Source: Solea solea (lineage: Eukaryota; Chordata; Actinopteri; Pleuronectiformes; Soleidae). From it: a stretch of DNA of 64,000 bases. Location: NCBI RefSeq assembly GCF_958295425.1, contig NC_081146.1, positions 19,353,458 through 19,417,457 of the forward strand, in the 5' to 3' direction. Positions 50,034 to 62,267 of the stretch are shown here, in pieces. The notes beneath the pieces were generated by a model that saw only the letters and a list, made by a program, of their open reading frames with translations, was not told where the DNA came from and did not search any database. The first letter of the stretch is position 1. The number at the start of each line of letters is the position of its first letter. A program made the position numbers and the translations under genes.

Positions 50034-53000
50034 CCATAGCCAAAAACATAACCTCTTAAGTGGAGGTAACCACTAGGGGCGGCTCAATACCACAGTTTTT
50101 AGAGTCTACCAGTACTGATATCAGTCGTTTTTCCTGGTCTTTTTAACAACCAAGTTAAGATCACATTTGTGCTGATGCATTTATCACCTGTCCAAAATAT
50201 GATACTCCAACTGTGTAACAAATATTCTGCTCCTATAAAGAAGAAATTTTAAGTTTTCCTTTCTCTGGTATCTGATCCAGTGAGAGTATTGTATCGGCTC
50301 ATCACCAGTGATCACATCTAGGGCTGCAACTAACGATTATTTTCATAACTGATTAATCTGTCCATTACTTTCTCGGTTTGTCAAGTCTGTAAAATGTCAG
50401 AAAAAGTTGACCGTGTATGAAAATATTCACATTAAGAAGCTGAAAAATCTGAAAACTTGTTTTAATAATTCCAAAAAACACACTCTGATAATCAGCGATT
50501 AACTGATTATCACAAAGCTGCAGCCCTAATTACATCATACAGTAAATTAACAGGCAAACTCTCCATGACTGGAGCTGCCAGTTAACTGTTACAGCCAAAT
50601 TCTATGAAGACAGTGATCGTGTTAAAATGTCTACCTGTGGTTTTTGTCTCTGTCGCTCTACGAACTCTCCTGTGGACAGAAACTTGGGCAGCCATGTTTT
50701 CTCAAGGTGATTCTTGACAATGTCCTGGATTTCTGCGATGACGAGGTCTGAGAGACACTCAGGCTTCAGATTGTCCATTCCACCTACCATATGAAAAATC
50801 TACAGAGAGAGAGAGAGAGACAGCAAACAAGGACAGTGAACGTCTCAGCAGATACACATGGTTGCATTTTTGTTCACATGAATTGTCACAGATTTGTGTG
50901 TAAGGCTGAGGAGCATACATGTCGACATTTTCTATAAAACCACATGAGGGACATAAGAGTTGTTGAATGAACTCAGTAAAAACTGCCCACAGTGGGAAAC
51001 TGGGCAGAAAACTGCCCTCCTCCTCCCTGATTCCTGCTGTTCTCTTCATCTTCTATGTCTGCTTTCTATCCTCATACATTGCTCTGGTCTCCTTTCCCCT
51101 TCTTCTTTTTCCTTCATATTTTTTCGCTCATTTCATTCTGCGCGCACACACACTCGCACGTATGCCCACACTCAGTCGTACGCAGGCCTCACAAATGAGA
51201 AGCAGTCGTGCCACTGGAGCGAGACTCGGCAGATGAAAGGAGGCCAATCTCTGACTGATGATGGAATGATTGAAAGAGTGAAGGGTCAAAGCAGTAAAGC
51301 TGTCAGTCTCTACACTCACACTCACGCAGACGACAACCAACGCTGAGACGCAAGAGCAGCAGCCAAAACACAGAAGCAGCAGAGCAGCTGCACAGGTACA
51401 GTCATTTTACAGGGTATTCATGAGAGAAGGATAATAAATGCCAAATGCCGTACGGCAGAGATGACTCCTTCTGAAGCTATATTTATACTCTGTTCCTGGG
51501 CACTTTTAGTAATTGTAGCCCAACACAACTTGACTTGAAAAGTCACAAGAAGTTTTAAATGCATTCCAAGGGAAAAAAAAAGGTGTCTCCATGGCAACCA
51601 CATATTATCCTTCTGTCATCCCTATATATCCTTCTAACATACTACAGTGTCAGTGAAGCGGCACCTGACTTCATCTGAAGTGTCTGTTTGACATCTTGTA
51701 ACGTTTTCATCACTTTTTAAAAAAAATAAAAATAAATTGAGACACTGACTAATAATTGCTGTTAGCAGCCATCTGTGGTGACAGATTAAAATGACTATTT
51801 CATGTACCGTCTACTTTACACACTGTGTCCTCTTACTGTGACCCCACAATCAAGAACCCCAGTCTCAAGACTATACATGTCAGTAGATTCCAAACCTACT
51901 GTCACTGTAACTGCAGCTGATCTTCCCCCATTCTCCCTCCATCTGAAATCACACTCCACCCCCCTCTTCCCTCTCATTTTAATTCTAACCATGTCTTCTC
52001 ATCTCCCCCGTCCTCCAGCGACAGCCTGCTGTCAGAACTGTCAGCATGGAGCAAGCAGGGGGCCAGAGTTGGGAAACTGTCTGACCTCTGTTCATCACAT
52101 GTGATTGTTGAGACTCAGCTGGAGCTCAAATCACATCTAAAGGACTGTCATGTCATTGGTACCATGTGTCCTTCCCCTCTGTCTCTAAAAATGCAACTTG
52201 ACACTCGAAGAGAAGAGAAAAGAAGAGCAGAGGGCAATAATGAAACATTGCAGATGCAAGACCAACAAATCTCTCTCTTCACTGCAGTGTTTTTAACCTT
52301 TTCACTAAAAGGGAAACTGAATGAACATCTTGTGTTTTTAAATTGTATCCCTCACATACCTCGTCCTGTTGTTCTGTTGAGGCAGGGCTTTCAGGGCCAA
52401 AGAAATACTTCCTGTTGAGGTATTTGGCTGCGATGTGGGACGACCTCTCTCGATTGACAGTCTTGTCCTTTGGACGAGTCCTCTTGTACCGCTCCAGATC
52501 CAGCCAACATGTCAGGTGAACACTGTGCAGAAACGTGTTAATGTTATTGTATATAGTGTGTGTTCATTTATTTCTTTTCACACTTTGGTGATTTTTTGTT
52601 GCCGTTAATATTCGGTCTTTGTTTGGATTCACAAACAGACACGATGTTAACATTTTTCCACAGATTTCCATTCAAATAAAGTGCTTTTGGGAACCAGCAG
52701 AGTTGCCCCCTGGTGGCCACTCACTATATTATTGCCTCCTGATTAGCTTCACCCACTAAACCGGTCGGTAGAGGTGATATGTGTTAATTCTGTTAAGATG
52801 CTGAAATATTAGTTTGTTTGTTTTTAGACTTAAAACAAATCACTTCCTGTGTGCAGCAGTGTCACTGGGCAACACGAGATGTAAACACAGCCTTACTGAG
52901 AAACACAGAGAGAGTCAGATGGAGCTGATAATCAGCAACGTGTAAACTCATTTGACAATGGTTTGAATGTACCATTACATTTACAAATTAGGCAACTTTT

Positions 53001-56000
53001 AAATGTTAAATATTTAGTGTGAGTGTTGGTGGGGAGACATGTTGTAAGTGTGGAGTGTGCGTCGCACAGCCTACCTGGCGTCTTGATCATCGAGGAAAGA
53101 CATAAAGTGCCCAATCTCATGGCGGAGACGAAGCAAGGACGCCAGACCATAACCTTGGTAATTTGGAGATACTTTGGACCAGGAGTCGGACAAGTCATCC
53201 TTTGAGTGGTTGGCAGAAGCAGCAGAATTGCACTGTTGCAACACAACAGGAGAACAGAGTCAACAAGAGAATAAAAAGGAAAATAAATCTGGTGCGACTT
53301 AAAACTGTCAACTGATTTTTCCACATCCTAACGTGGCAAATAAGGCCTCATATACGAGTCACAAACTGGATATTATTCCTAGTCATTAAAAAGGTACAGT
53401 ATCGATCCGTTTATTACATGTTAGCCTATCAGCATAAGAGCAACAGTTCTGCATCTCCTAATCGTTCATTTTTCTGGTGATCCAGCTTTAAGTCCAGGCC
53501 CATCAGCAGCACAAAGCCATTTTACATGTTTATTTGTGGTTAACTGAGACACATTTATAGTGACATAGACATATACAGTAACTGACTGACCTGTTTAAGA
53601 CGCTCGGATTCCTTCAACATACTCTGCAGCTCCCTGTACTCCTGACTGTCCACCGTGTGCACCCGCTCATGCATACGCACCTGCACAGACACAAAGCCAG
53701 TTCGAGCTGCAGTCGCCAAGATTATTTATTTTATCGCCTTATAACAACCGACGTATAAAATAAATCAGGCATAAAAATGCGGGTCTTGTCTACAAAAAAA
53801 TGCACAAAATGGCCTCCACCCCTCCACAAAGATTTTGTGAGCATAAGAACAAACCCACATCCTCGAGGAGACTGCAATGTTCCATTTAGAAAAACTGCTT
53901 TTTTAGTCAATCAGTGTTTTTCTATCAGAGGAACACCAGCCCAACAATTATTAGAGAGCTCAACACTTAGCAGTCGTTTAGCTGCCAGTTGAAACAGTGT
54001 GGCTCATTGACAAGCAAACCTGCCAGCACTGAAACTGACTCCTCCGGCTGTCAATAAACTCTGTGTTCTCGTAACCTAGTGTACTCGTCTATTGCCCACT
54101 GTGTTATGGTCGACTGTAGCTCACGGAAATTTTAATGGTGTATGCATGTTTTATACTTGCTCTGAATCCATTGGTTTAGATTTTGTTGCTCTATTCTATG
54201 AGTGTGTTGGAGCAAGGAAACATCTATAACATGCAGGACAGTGGGTCCCCAGGATCAGGATTGAGAAACACTGATCTAATTGGTGCCTGGTTGTAGAGAA
54301 CGTCTGTGAATGGTGAGGACCCGAATTACAAATCTTGCAGCTTCATCGCAGGATTTCACATTCATATTATGGTTGATGTTACTAAACAGAATGGAAGTGA
54401 ATGAAGCTGTGACTGTGCCGTGTTCACCTGCTGGAAGGACTCTTTGTCCCTGCTGACCAACAACATCCACGGCTGCAGCAGAATGTCCAGTATGTGCTCC
54501 TCAGCTTTGTCAAACAGCTCCTCATAAGCAGGTATCAGTCGCTCATACACCTCCTTTCTGATCTCCTCGTCCACGCCGACACTCCTCTTAGCAGAAGTGG
54601 ACAGATATGTGGAGTATAGGAGCTGGAGAGGAGAGGAGAGTAATGTCAGCACCTCAGAGCACCTCTCACAACCGCAGTCACTTTCATCATCACCATTGTT
54701 CAGCGCTCTCATTCTCTGCATTCACTCATTGCTCACCACGGCTGCCATCACACCACATAAACATCGGTCTTTAACCCCGTTGGCTACAACCCCGTGGAAA
54801 GATCATGTCAGTATCATTCCTCTGGCAAAACAAAGGTTAACTGAAGGAAAATAGATTTTGTGCTGTGAGGTATTCTGGACCATACCACTCTGTTTTCCTC
54901 TCCTGGTCCAGCTGTAACCAGACTGAGCGGTTCTGGCTGACTACACTGGCGCAAACCCTGGGGGGGATCTGACTCACTTGTTTTTATGGGGTTTAAATCT
55001 TTTTGCTTAGTGAGGGGTAAAGAGGGTAGAAAGAATCACTGGGGAGAACAGGAGTGGCGACGGAGCATGTAGTAAAAAGGCAGGTGTGTAGGAGCGCGGG
55101 TGCAAAAGGAGGGTAACAAAGTTTTTTTTGGTTACTTTTAAGGCCATTGTTCTGTGCAACATGAATTTATTGTGATTCATGATGTTTCCAGGTTTCTTTT
55201 CTAAAATGTGCCTTTCTAAAAAAGCTCTGGATATTGTTTTCCTTGGTATTAATCATCATAATCTGAGTTTTAAATTGGCAATAACTTATTTTCCACAAAA
55301 ACATGATTTCACATGAACGTGCCTCTTTTTTATTACTCGAAATTAGTTTGACATTGTTCAGTTGGCTTTAGCGAGACTTCAGGAAACTTTAAAATATCAT
55401 TAAATCACGAACAGTTTATCATCTGAAGTAATGCACTTTGATTATTTTTGGCTAAATAAACATGACGTTATTATAAAAAGGAGTAGCCCGGACTCCGCTT
55501 TCGATTGGAGACGACGTCATAGCAAACACACTCAAAACAGAAAACACATAAAGATATATTTAAAAAATAAAAAATAAAAATAAAAACAGTGATTTGTAGT
55601 GAAAAAATAGACATTTATAAAACCGGGAAAATTCTTTTATTTACATGTTTTATTGCTTGTGCTCACTGGACGCAAGGCTGGTGAGTGTAAAACATCACCT
55701 CATTGCATGACCTTAACATTTGATACCGTGTGTGTGTGTGTGTGTGTGTGTACTGACCTGGGCCTGTCTCCGTACTCTGTAGGGGTCCAGACCATCCTGG
55801 TAGAAAAGTTCATGGTAGTGCTGCAGGTCAGTCCAGAAGTAAACTGCATTCTCCCACAGCTGCGGCAGGACAAACAATCAAACAGTGACTCCCTCTGTTG
55901 TAACTGCGACGCTCCACATTGTGATTTCTAAACATATCGACCCTCCTGATGTTGTCGTTGTACCTGGTTTTGCGATTGTTCACAAAAGTGTGTGAAGTAG

Positions 56001-59000
56001 GAGCCAGCGCGTGAGTCCACACAGAGAGCCTGCAACATGTTCTCCAGTCTTTTCTCTTCCAGTATCTGATGACGTACAGCACAGTCAACAACAGGACAAG
56101 TTTTTACAATTGTGCTTTGGTCACATTTAGTTTGAAGTTGAATAATGCATACAAAATTTAAATATAGAGCCTTAGGTTTAATTTGAGTGGGGTTAACGTC
56201 TGCTAAAGACCTTTGACTTCGACCATTTAAACACATAACACTGAAAAACTGAATTAGGTCCACATGAAGTTAAACAAATCATCATGTGTAAAATCCTTCT
56301 GATGTCTGCAGATGTTGACTGATGATTCTCTCTCACAGCTTCACTGCAGCCTCCTACAGTTCCTGCTCATTGTGAGGTCATTTTGTTGGTTTACGGTTTA
56401 CGGCTTTTAGTCGTTATTAGCTCGGACTGCTGAGTCTGCATTTCCAACTATTGTTTTCCTGTTTTCTGTATTATTCTTGGCTGACTGTGGTCTTCAGCTG
56501 TGTCTACATGCTTTGTCCAATATGTTTGAAATATTCACCCCCCCCACCCCCCATACTCAAAATTAATAGAGACACACACTGTGCTTGTCTGCCTTTAATA
56601 TGTATGTGAGTTGCCATGGCAACAACGGGTAAGGAATTTCATATGCCTTTCTTCTTTGCAGTGCAGATTGAGAGCAGCAGCGTGAGGACTCATTATGACC
56701 GGTTGCATTTTTCGGCTGGAAAAGCACTTTTTCTAGTTAACTGAGAATGTTGAGCTCCTGTGCAACAAATGCTTGAAGATCAAAGGCTTATGATGGTCGG
56801 TGTTGTACAGCTGTGGGCCGTCCAGAGAACATTTTAGCCCTGATGTTCTTTCTTCTTTTCATCAAAACTGCACATCAGGTGACCACGTTGTTTGATGTTT
56901 TTATATTGTTTTTCTGTGTTTTACGGTGTACCAAAATATTTTGACAAACTAAATCTCCAACATTCTAAACCTTCTTCCATCTTGTTCTCTTTACATTGCT
57001 GTAAACCCACTCAAATTCAACATTTACATGATTTACTCAGCACCTCTGAGTAAAATCTTGTGCTGAAGTTCCACACACTCCTCCTACCTGTGTAGGGTCA
57101 GTTGTGGAGGACTGGGGCACAGAGGCGTCAGGGTGGGAAAAGGATTCAGTCAAGGAATCACTCTGAGGCCGTCTGTCTTGTAAAGGGCAATTCCACCACT
57201 CTGTCCACAGATCGTCATCATGGTCATCCTGAACTTCCTGAGACCTCCAGAACCGCGGAGCCCTGTGGGGAAGACGAGAGAGAAATATTAATTAATTGTC
57301 TCGCTTTAAAATGGTCTGTGTAAATTGTTAGTGTAATTACTGTACATGTATTATATTCAGCTAATGCAGGACACATTCTCAGTTATTGCCTCATTCTATT
57401 TCTACAAATAGTGACATAATAGGAAGCCAAGTATTCACCAATAGTAGAGCAGGGCCTCAGTGAGGCAGGGCTGGACTAAACGCAGATTCTCTTCTGACCA
57501 GCAGGGGGAGGTAATCAGCCCCAGTCTAGAGAGCAGCTCTGTGTTCAGGCTGCTGTGACTGCTGCTCAGCAGGTATCGACACCTCATCAGGACCAAGTAC
57601 CTGAAACAAAATACCACATTACATCACAGTTCCAACTTGTATTTCCATTTGATTGTTTGAGGATTGTATCTTATGTTTTAGTAGTTGTATGACAACAAAC
57701 CATGGTTGTTAAAAGTTATTAAAAGGATTGATGTTCACCTGTTCTTCCGTTCTCCGTGCTGCAGAGCTTTCAGTTTTTCTATGTCCATCCAGAGACTAAG
57801 CAGCTTTTCTCCTGGTGTTCCTTGTAAAAACTCCTTGAACTCATCCAATCCTGGTTTATTGTCATGGCAACAGGTACCAGGGCAACATATATCACAGACA
57901 TTTTCTTGATCGGTATCCCAACACCTCTCCTCCGTGTTCTCATCCCATTCTGTGTTCTTCTCCGCTCCACTCCCCCACTTGTCTGCCTCAACTTCCTCTC
58001 TGTTCCTCTTCAGTCTTTCTTTACATTCACACCGTTTCTCTTTGCTGGTGCAGCTTGTCTGTTCTCCAGGCTTGTTGAAACAGTCAGAGATGTTTCCCTC
58101 GCTCTGATCATCCATTATGTTGAGAGCATTGTTGAGCATTTGTTTAACCTCTCTGTCAGACACGTTCTCCAGCTGCAATTCAGAGGATTCACAGCTCTGG
58201 CTCATGGACTCCTCGAGATAATGCATCTCTGAACTGCCAGCTGGTGGCTCTGTAAAGCTGACATGCAACCCCATTTGTGGGCTCTGGAGTTCCTGAGTTT
58301 CATCACGTTTATGGTTGGAGAAGGAGGAACATGGCACAGACTGAGAGGATAAGGAACGTGAGTTGTCTGCCTCAGAGCAGCTGGAGATACATCTGGAAGA
58401 CTTCCTGTATTTTGTATGTTCTTTGTGGTCAGAGAGCAAATATGTAACGTTGTTCTTCGTCATCGTTTCTTTGACAGAAAGGAACAGATAAAATATTAAA
58501 CATTAACTTCAAGACTGCTCTTCAGTAAGCCCATAAACAGGAAATTCATTATTAAGAAATAAAATAACTATGATGTGTCATTATAGAGATTAAGGAATCA
58601 TGTTGAATTGAAATATTGGATGGCGCACCCAGGATATTAGCAAAATAAATGTTCATTTATGGACTGCAAAGTGTTTTTATGTTTTGGTTTGGTGCCATCC
58701 CTTCTAATAATGCAGTTAGTAGCACTAACATGTGGTGCCAGCAGAGTGAGCAGAGAGCAGCTACTACTGCTAAGCAGTGGAAATACTAAACAATCCCGGA
58801 CCCAAAAGGCCTTGGTACTTCACTCAAAAACATCTCAATCAGAGGAGAAGGAAATTAGGAAATTTAGGGTTTACATTGGAAATGCATTAAAATGTTTCAT
58901 TCGTTATCATGCTGTCATCTCCAGACACACTTTAAGTTTCAACCTCCATCTGATACTACAATTAACCAAATAGGTTAAATGTTTATAAAACAAAACAGAC

Positions 59001-60740
59001 AGTGGTTACATAATGTTTTTGCATGAACACAGTGAGATGCCATCATTTTGGCAACTCTACCTCTGCAATTGCAGTTACTGTTTTAAACACTAAAGGTTGA
59101 AATTGTACATTTTTTTTTCATCACATTTGAATAGAGAACTCACTGGTGTGTGTACCTTGTTTTGATGAAATGTTCTCCAGGGAGTGTGAGCTGCTTTTCA
59201 TTCTCTGGACACAGAGGGTTGGCTCCCACTGACACAACAACTTTGCAAGTCTGGAAAAAAACAGGAGCCAACTCTGTTATAAATCAATAAAATGAACTTG
59301 TGTGTTATTCCCCTGTCATTGCTTGCGTGTATGGGCCGCAAGTTAGCATGAGGCAGTCAGTCACCTGATCTGGACTGAGATGTGAGAAGTAGGGCAACTT
59401 TAAAGCCACACAATAGGACGGCGGAGTACGGTGAGAGGTTTACACACACAAACAGAAACATTATTTGAAACCAATTATCATAATATGATACAATTTTTAT
59501 TTTACCTTTTTTTTAAAGGCCAGCTGTCTTTAAAATGTTAGTCACAGTTGCTGCAGTGCTGAAGTGATAATAGTTTGGAAAGTCACTCAAAGACACTGAC
59601 AAGCACCTGCATTACCTGTATTCAGTGTAGCAGTCACTCTTAAGGAAGAAGGGCAATCTTTCCCTCATGATCCACTCAATTCCTTGCTTTACATCCAAGC
59701 ACTGCAAAAGGTCACAGAGACAGATTCCTTCAGTAAATCTGCTACAACTAGAGCAGTGGTTCTCACACTTTTTAACCTGAGAAAATATTGAATTCTCGTA
59801 ACACCATCATCACCAACGTTAAAATACAGTTGTACAAATAGACCGAGCAAAGTCAGCTATAGACTTTTCACAGGAAGCAGATTTATTTGCAATAAGATAA
59901 TTTGCTCTTTCATCATCCTCCTCTTCCTCACATATACTTCACACACTGTTATAGTGAGATTAGATTAAGATGAGTTGACTAATTATCATTATTTTTGTTA
60001 TTCGTTTAATTTTCTACACAGTGGTCAACATTTCTCGGCTCAGCTCGAATCACATGACACAGTAGACACAGTATTCCAGATTTTCCACCAGAGGAAGCTC
60101 AAGTACCGGTTTGAGAACCATGGAGCTAGAGCATGGAGTTCTGCTCCTCTTCATAACCACATTAAACGTTTGATTTTCACATGAATTATTGTGCTCTTAC
60201 ACAGACTGTGTACTCGTTGTCAACAGGAGTTATGGTCAGCATTGAGGGGTCACCAGTGAGGAGTTGTGATTTGCTGTGTTGAAGAACTGATCGGATTCGT
60301 CTTGAGATCGTCTCCGCTGCTCCACTCACCACCTCAAACAGTCCAGTCTCCTGGTTGTGCAGCAGAGCCTCTGAAAAGCACTGATGAAATATACAAGAGT
60401 GTAAGGATGGTTTTTGAAGTGTTGCAAATATTGTGTTCATACATTAGGACTACTTTACCGGCATGCTTAAGAAATCATTGAAGAAGTGATCCAGTATGTC
60501 ATCGGACACCAGTGTGTGTTCCTGTATGAAAAACAACAAAAGAGTTTTTTGATTAAATTAATCAAAATTATGACATTATGAAAATTTGAGAGAGAAAAAT
60601 TTTACTCACAAAATTATCATCTGTGAGGATTGGAAACTCTTCAAAGAAAAAGAAAAGAGTTAAGATTGGTATCAGTTGAAAACATTAATGCATTGACGTG
60701 TCTTACTTGTCCTCTTACCCTTTGAAACTGCTCCACACAT
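46547..60740 (-). CDS. rgs22: RGS22, regulator of G-protein signalling 22 (23 exons)
   Basis: Exons on the minus strand, 5' to 3': 60740-60719, 60638-60610, 60521-60459, 60380-60201, 59701-59616, 59250-59156, 58468-57739, 57600-57439, 57262-57088, 56065-55964, 55859-55758, 54622-54428, 53680-53591, 53232-53075, 52522-52360, 50799-50635, 49352-49281, 48640-48485, 48363-48184, 47823-47629, 47552-47442, 47293-47197, 46653-46547. Phases join without conflict: 3,435 nt, 1,144 aa plus stop (human RGS22 about 1,260 aa). Recognised from the N-terminal SDDILDHFFNDFLSMPCFSE, GIEWIMRERLPFFLKSDCY, KYLNRKYFFGPESPAS and DLSHSHSEETTIQQKITTII. RGS proteins bind Galpha subunits; RGS22 is reported from testis and some epithelia and binds certain Galpha proteins. 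Whether it accelerates GTP hydrolysis here cannot be judged. Four RGS-like segments are visible (about residues 370-455, 515-647, 700-830, 865-1000). The first two exons are the least certain because of a local duplication. Confidence 0.92.
47878..48175 (+). mobile_element. CA-ended interspersed repeat abutting an RGS22 splice donor
   Basis: AACCAGTTCCTCAGAAAT at the left, CTCATTAGGAACAGGGTTTG in the middle and GAGAGGTAACAAATACAAGA plus a CA run at the right mirror the repeats at 8399-8668 and 23469-23640. Its CA end (48157-48180) adjoins the 5' splice site of RGS22 exon 48363-48184. Confidence 0.6.
50001..50032 (+). repeat. (GACA)8 microsatellite
   Basis: Eight perfect GACA units in the RGS22 intron 49353-50634. 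Confidence 0.95.
50319..50528. mobile_element. hAT-type MITE, 210 bp
   Basis: The ends TAGGGCTGCAACTAACGATT and (inverted) AGCTGCAGCCCTA are the terminal repeats of a hAT-like MITE common in fish. Flanking 8-bp duplications are ATCACATC (50311-50318) and ATTACATC (50529-50536), one mismatch. Inserted in the RGS22 intron between exons 50799-50635 and 49352-49281. Confidence 0.85.
53912..54273. mobile_element. Possible hAT element; right end clear, left end doubtful
   Basis: GATCAGGATTGAGAAACACTG at 54253-54273 is, inverted, CAGTGTTTCTCAATCCTGAT, a familiar vertebrate hAT terminus. A CAGTGTTTTTCTAT at 53912 may be the other end, but the flanking bases do not form an 8-bp duplication. Confidence 0.4.
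55728..55751 (+). repeat. (GT)n microsatellite at an RGS22 splice donor
   Basis: A TG run on the plus strand, which is CA in the RGS22 sense strand. It begins directly after the intronic donor bases of exon 55859-55758. Confidence 0.95.
55758..56065 (-). CDS. rgs22: RGS22 exons 10-11, start of second RGS-like segment
   Basis: Two 102-nt phase-0 exons (56065-55964 and 55859-55758) encode LENMLQALCVDSRAGSYFTH, then LWENAVYFWTDLQHYHELFY. This is the first half of an RGS-like fold (the FxxFC...LxFWxDLxxY pattern), completed by exon 54622-54428 (AEEHILDILLQPWMLL). The exon 11 donor GTCAGTA is followed directly by a CA repeat in the sense strand (TG on the plus strand, 55728-55751). Confidence 0.9.
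57739..58468 (-). CDS. rgs22: RGS22 large exon 7: Ser/Glu-rich linker plus start of first RGS-like segment
   Basis: This 730-nt exon encodes about 243 residues. The first ~200 look disordered: Ser-rich (SSRCISSCSEADNSRSLSSQ), then acidic and Lys/Glu-rich, with a cysteine cluster CDICCPGTCC. It ends in GLDEFKEFLQGTPGEKLLSL and WMDIEKLKAL, the opening helices of an RGS-like fold. The linker is poorly conserved with human RGS22 as I recall it; the RGS opening is conserved. The phase-2 donor (AG|GTGAAC) joins exon 57600-57439, which continues with YLVLMRCRYLLSS. Confidence 0.88.
59754..60123. mobile_element. hAT-type non-autonomous element, about 370 bp
   Basis: Left end CAGTGGTTCTCACACTTTTT; the right end, read inverted, is CCATGGTTCTCAAACCGG. 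The flanking 8-bp sequences AACTAGAG (59746-59753) and AGCTAGAG (60124-60131) differ at one base. No transposase frame is visible. It fills most of the RGS22 intron 59702-60200. Confidence 0.75.
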
Positions 60741-62267
60741 GATTATGATCATTTAGTTTGTTTTGTTCTCTGGAATCCGTAATGTTACATGACTTCCTTC
60801 TTCTCCTACTCCTTGCTCTACTTCTTAGCCCATGTACCCAAAACGTACACTTGTTTCTTATGGCACTTGGCGTCCATAATGCTGCATTCTGTGCATTCCT
60901 CTAGAGTTCACTTCTTTCTGCCTTTTCTTCTATTGCTTTGATTTAAAAAAAAAAAAAAAAACACATTCCTTTCATCTTGGTGGTGTAAGCGCTTTGCCTT
61001 ATAAATGAGGTTCTGCCACCAAAGGCCCAGGCTGAGAAAGTGTCCTGAAGAGAAAACAGATGAGTGCACACAAAAACTACTGTCGGGGATGAGCATAGCT
61101 TTACAACCTACTTAACCATTATAGCAAACTGACATTTCCACTTCCCCCCCCCTTGAAACTCCACAGATCAAAGAGCTCCAGGTTTGGCCACAGCACCGTC
61201 ATGGTAAGATTTGTCATAAATTTTGCTTATGAAATGTGATTTTAAGATAATGTACAGTTATTAGTTTAAAGAGAAAAAAAAACCCATTAGAGTGACTCTA
61301 AGAATTTTGTATAAAACCTAAACTTGTTAGGCTTTTAAGTTTAAGATAACTGGAACCGACAGAATTGTGGCAATGAGGTGTGGCAACTCTTTAAAGAAAA
61401 ATAAAAGATCAATATCAGTTTAAATGTATGAGTATAATAGCATTTCTTAGGAGTGCTCTTACCTTTTTGAAACTAGTCCACCTCAGACCGAACCCGAGGG
61501 CCAGAGTGTCAAGTCACACGGTTTGATATGGACACACTGAACCAGCAGCTCTCAGTGTAATTACAGACACATTGCACGTTGCTATGGAAGTGGACTCTTT
61601 TTCAAAACACAGGGGTGGTAAAAGTTTAACTAGACAAGGACAGACATACTAATGCAACCATGCAGTTCTCCTAGTTTCAAGTCTAAACCTCACTTGACTT
61701 TCAATTAGACACAAAAGATACATTACTAGGACAATACTATTACTATCATTCACATTTAATTAAAAAAAGGGAATGAAACTAAATACAACGTAGTAAAGAC
61801 AAGATGCCACTAGATGGCGACAAACACTGACATTTGTTTATACAGCTTACAAACGGGAGACCCTCTCAAAAATGAGACGAGTTACAGAGGTGTAAAAAAT
61901 AAAATCACCAAATTTATTTTAAAACGGTTTTGAAAAGGCATTTGCAAAAGTAAAAAATCTCAGGAGCTTCAAAAAAACAATTGCACACACACTTCAACAC
62001 GGCATTTAGAATAATTACATCAACAGCAAAATTCAAACAAGATGCTGGGAAGGGGGATTCCTTCAAATTCATGATTAAAAACACAGAAAAGAACAGAACT
62101 GGAAAAAAGGCTAATACAGTACAGATACACAAAGACAAAAATGATGAGAACAAAACGTGTTCCCATGTAAAAAGAAAACAAACCAGTCTCCTGGTTGCCA
62201 AGTCATTAGGCAGAAAAAATGCATAACAGACTTTGGCACAGCAAGAAGGAATAGCAGACTATTGTTT
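60741..62267. other. RGS22-FBXO43 interval with duplicated RGS22 exon 1/2 border
   Basis: Contains the presumed RGS22 5' flank, a poly-A tract (60943-60961), a second, non-coding copy of the RGS22 exon 1/intron 1/exon 2 border (about 61,375-61,480) and the likely FBXO43 3' UTR (61,913-62,267). No CpG-rich promoter is visible. Confidence 0.65.
61913..61918 (-). terminator. Candidate FBXO43 poly(A) signal
   Basis: AATAAA on the minus strand, 350 bp past the FBXO43 stop codon, in AT-rich sequence. It would leave about 1.1 kb between the FBXO43 transcript end and the RGS22 start. Confidence 0.5.
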
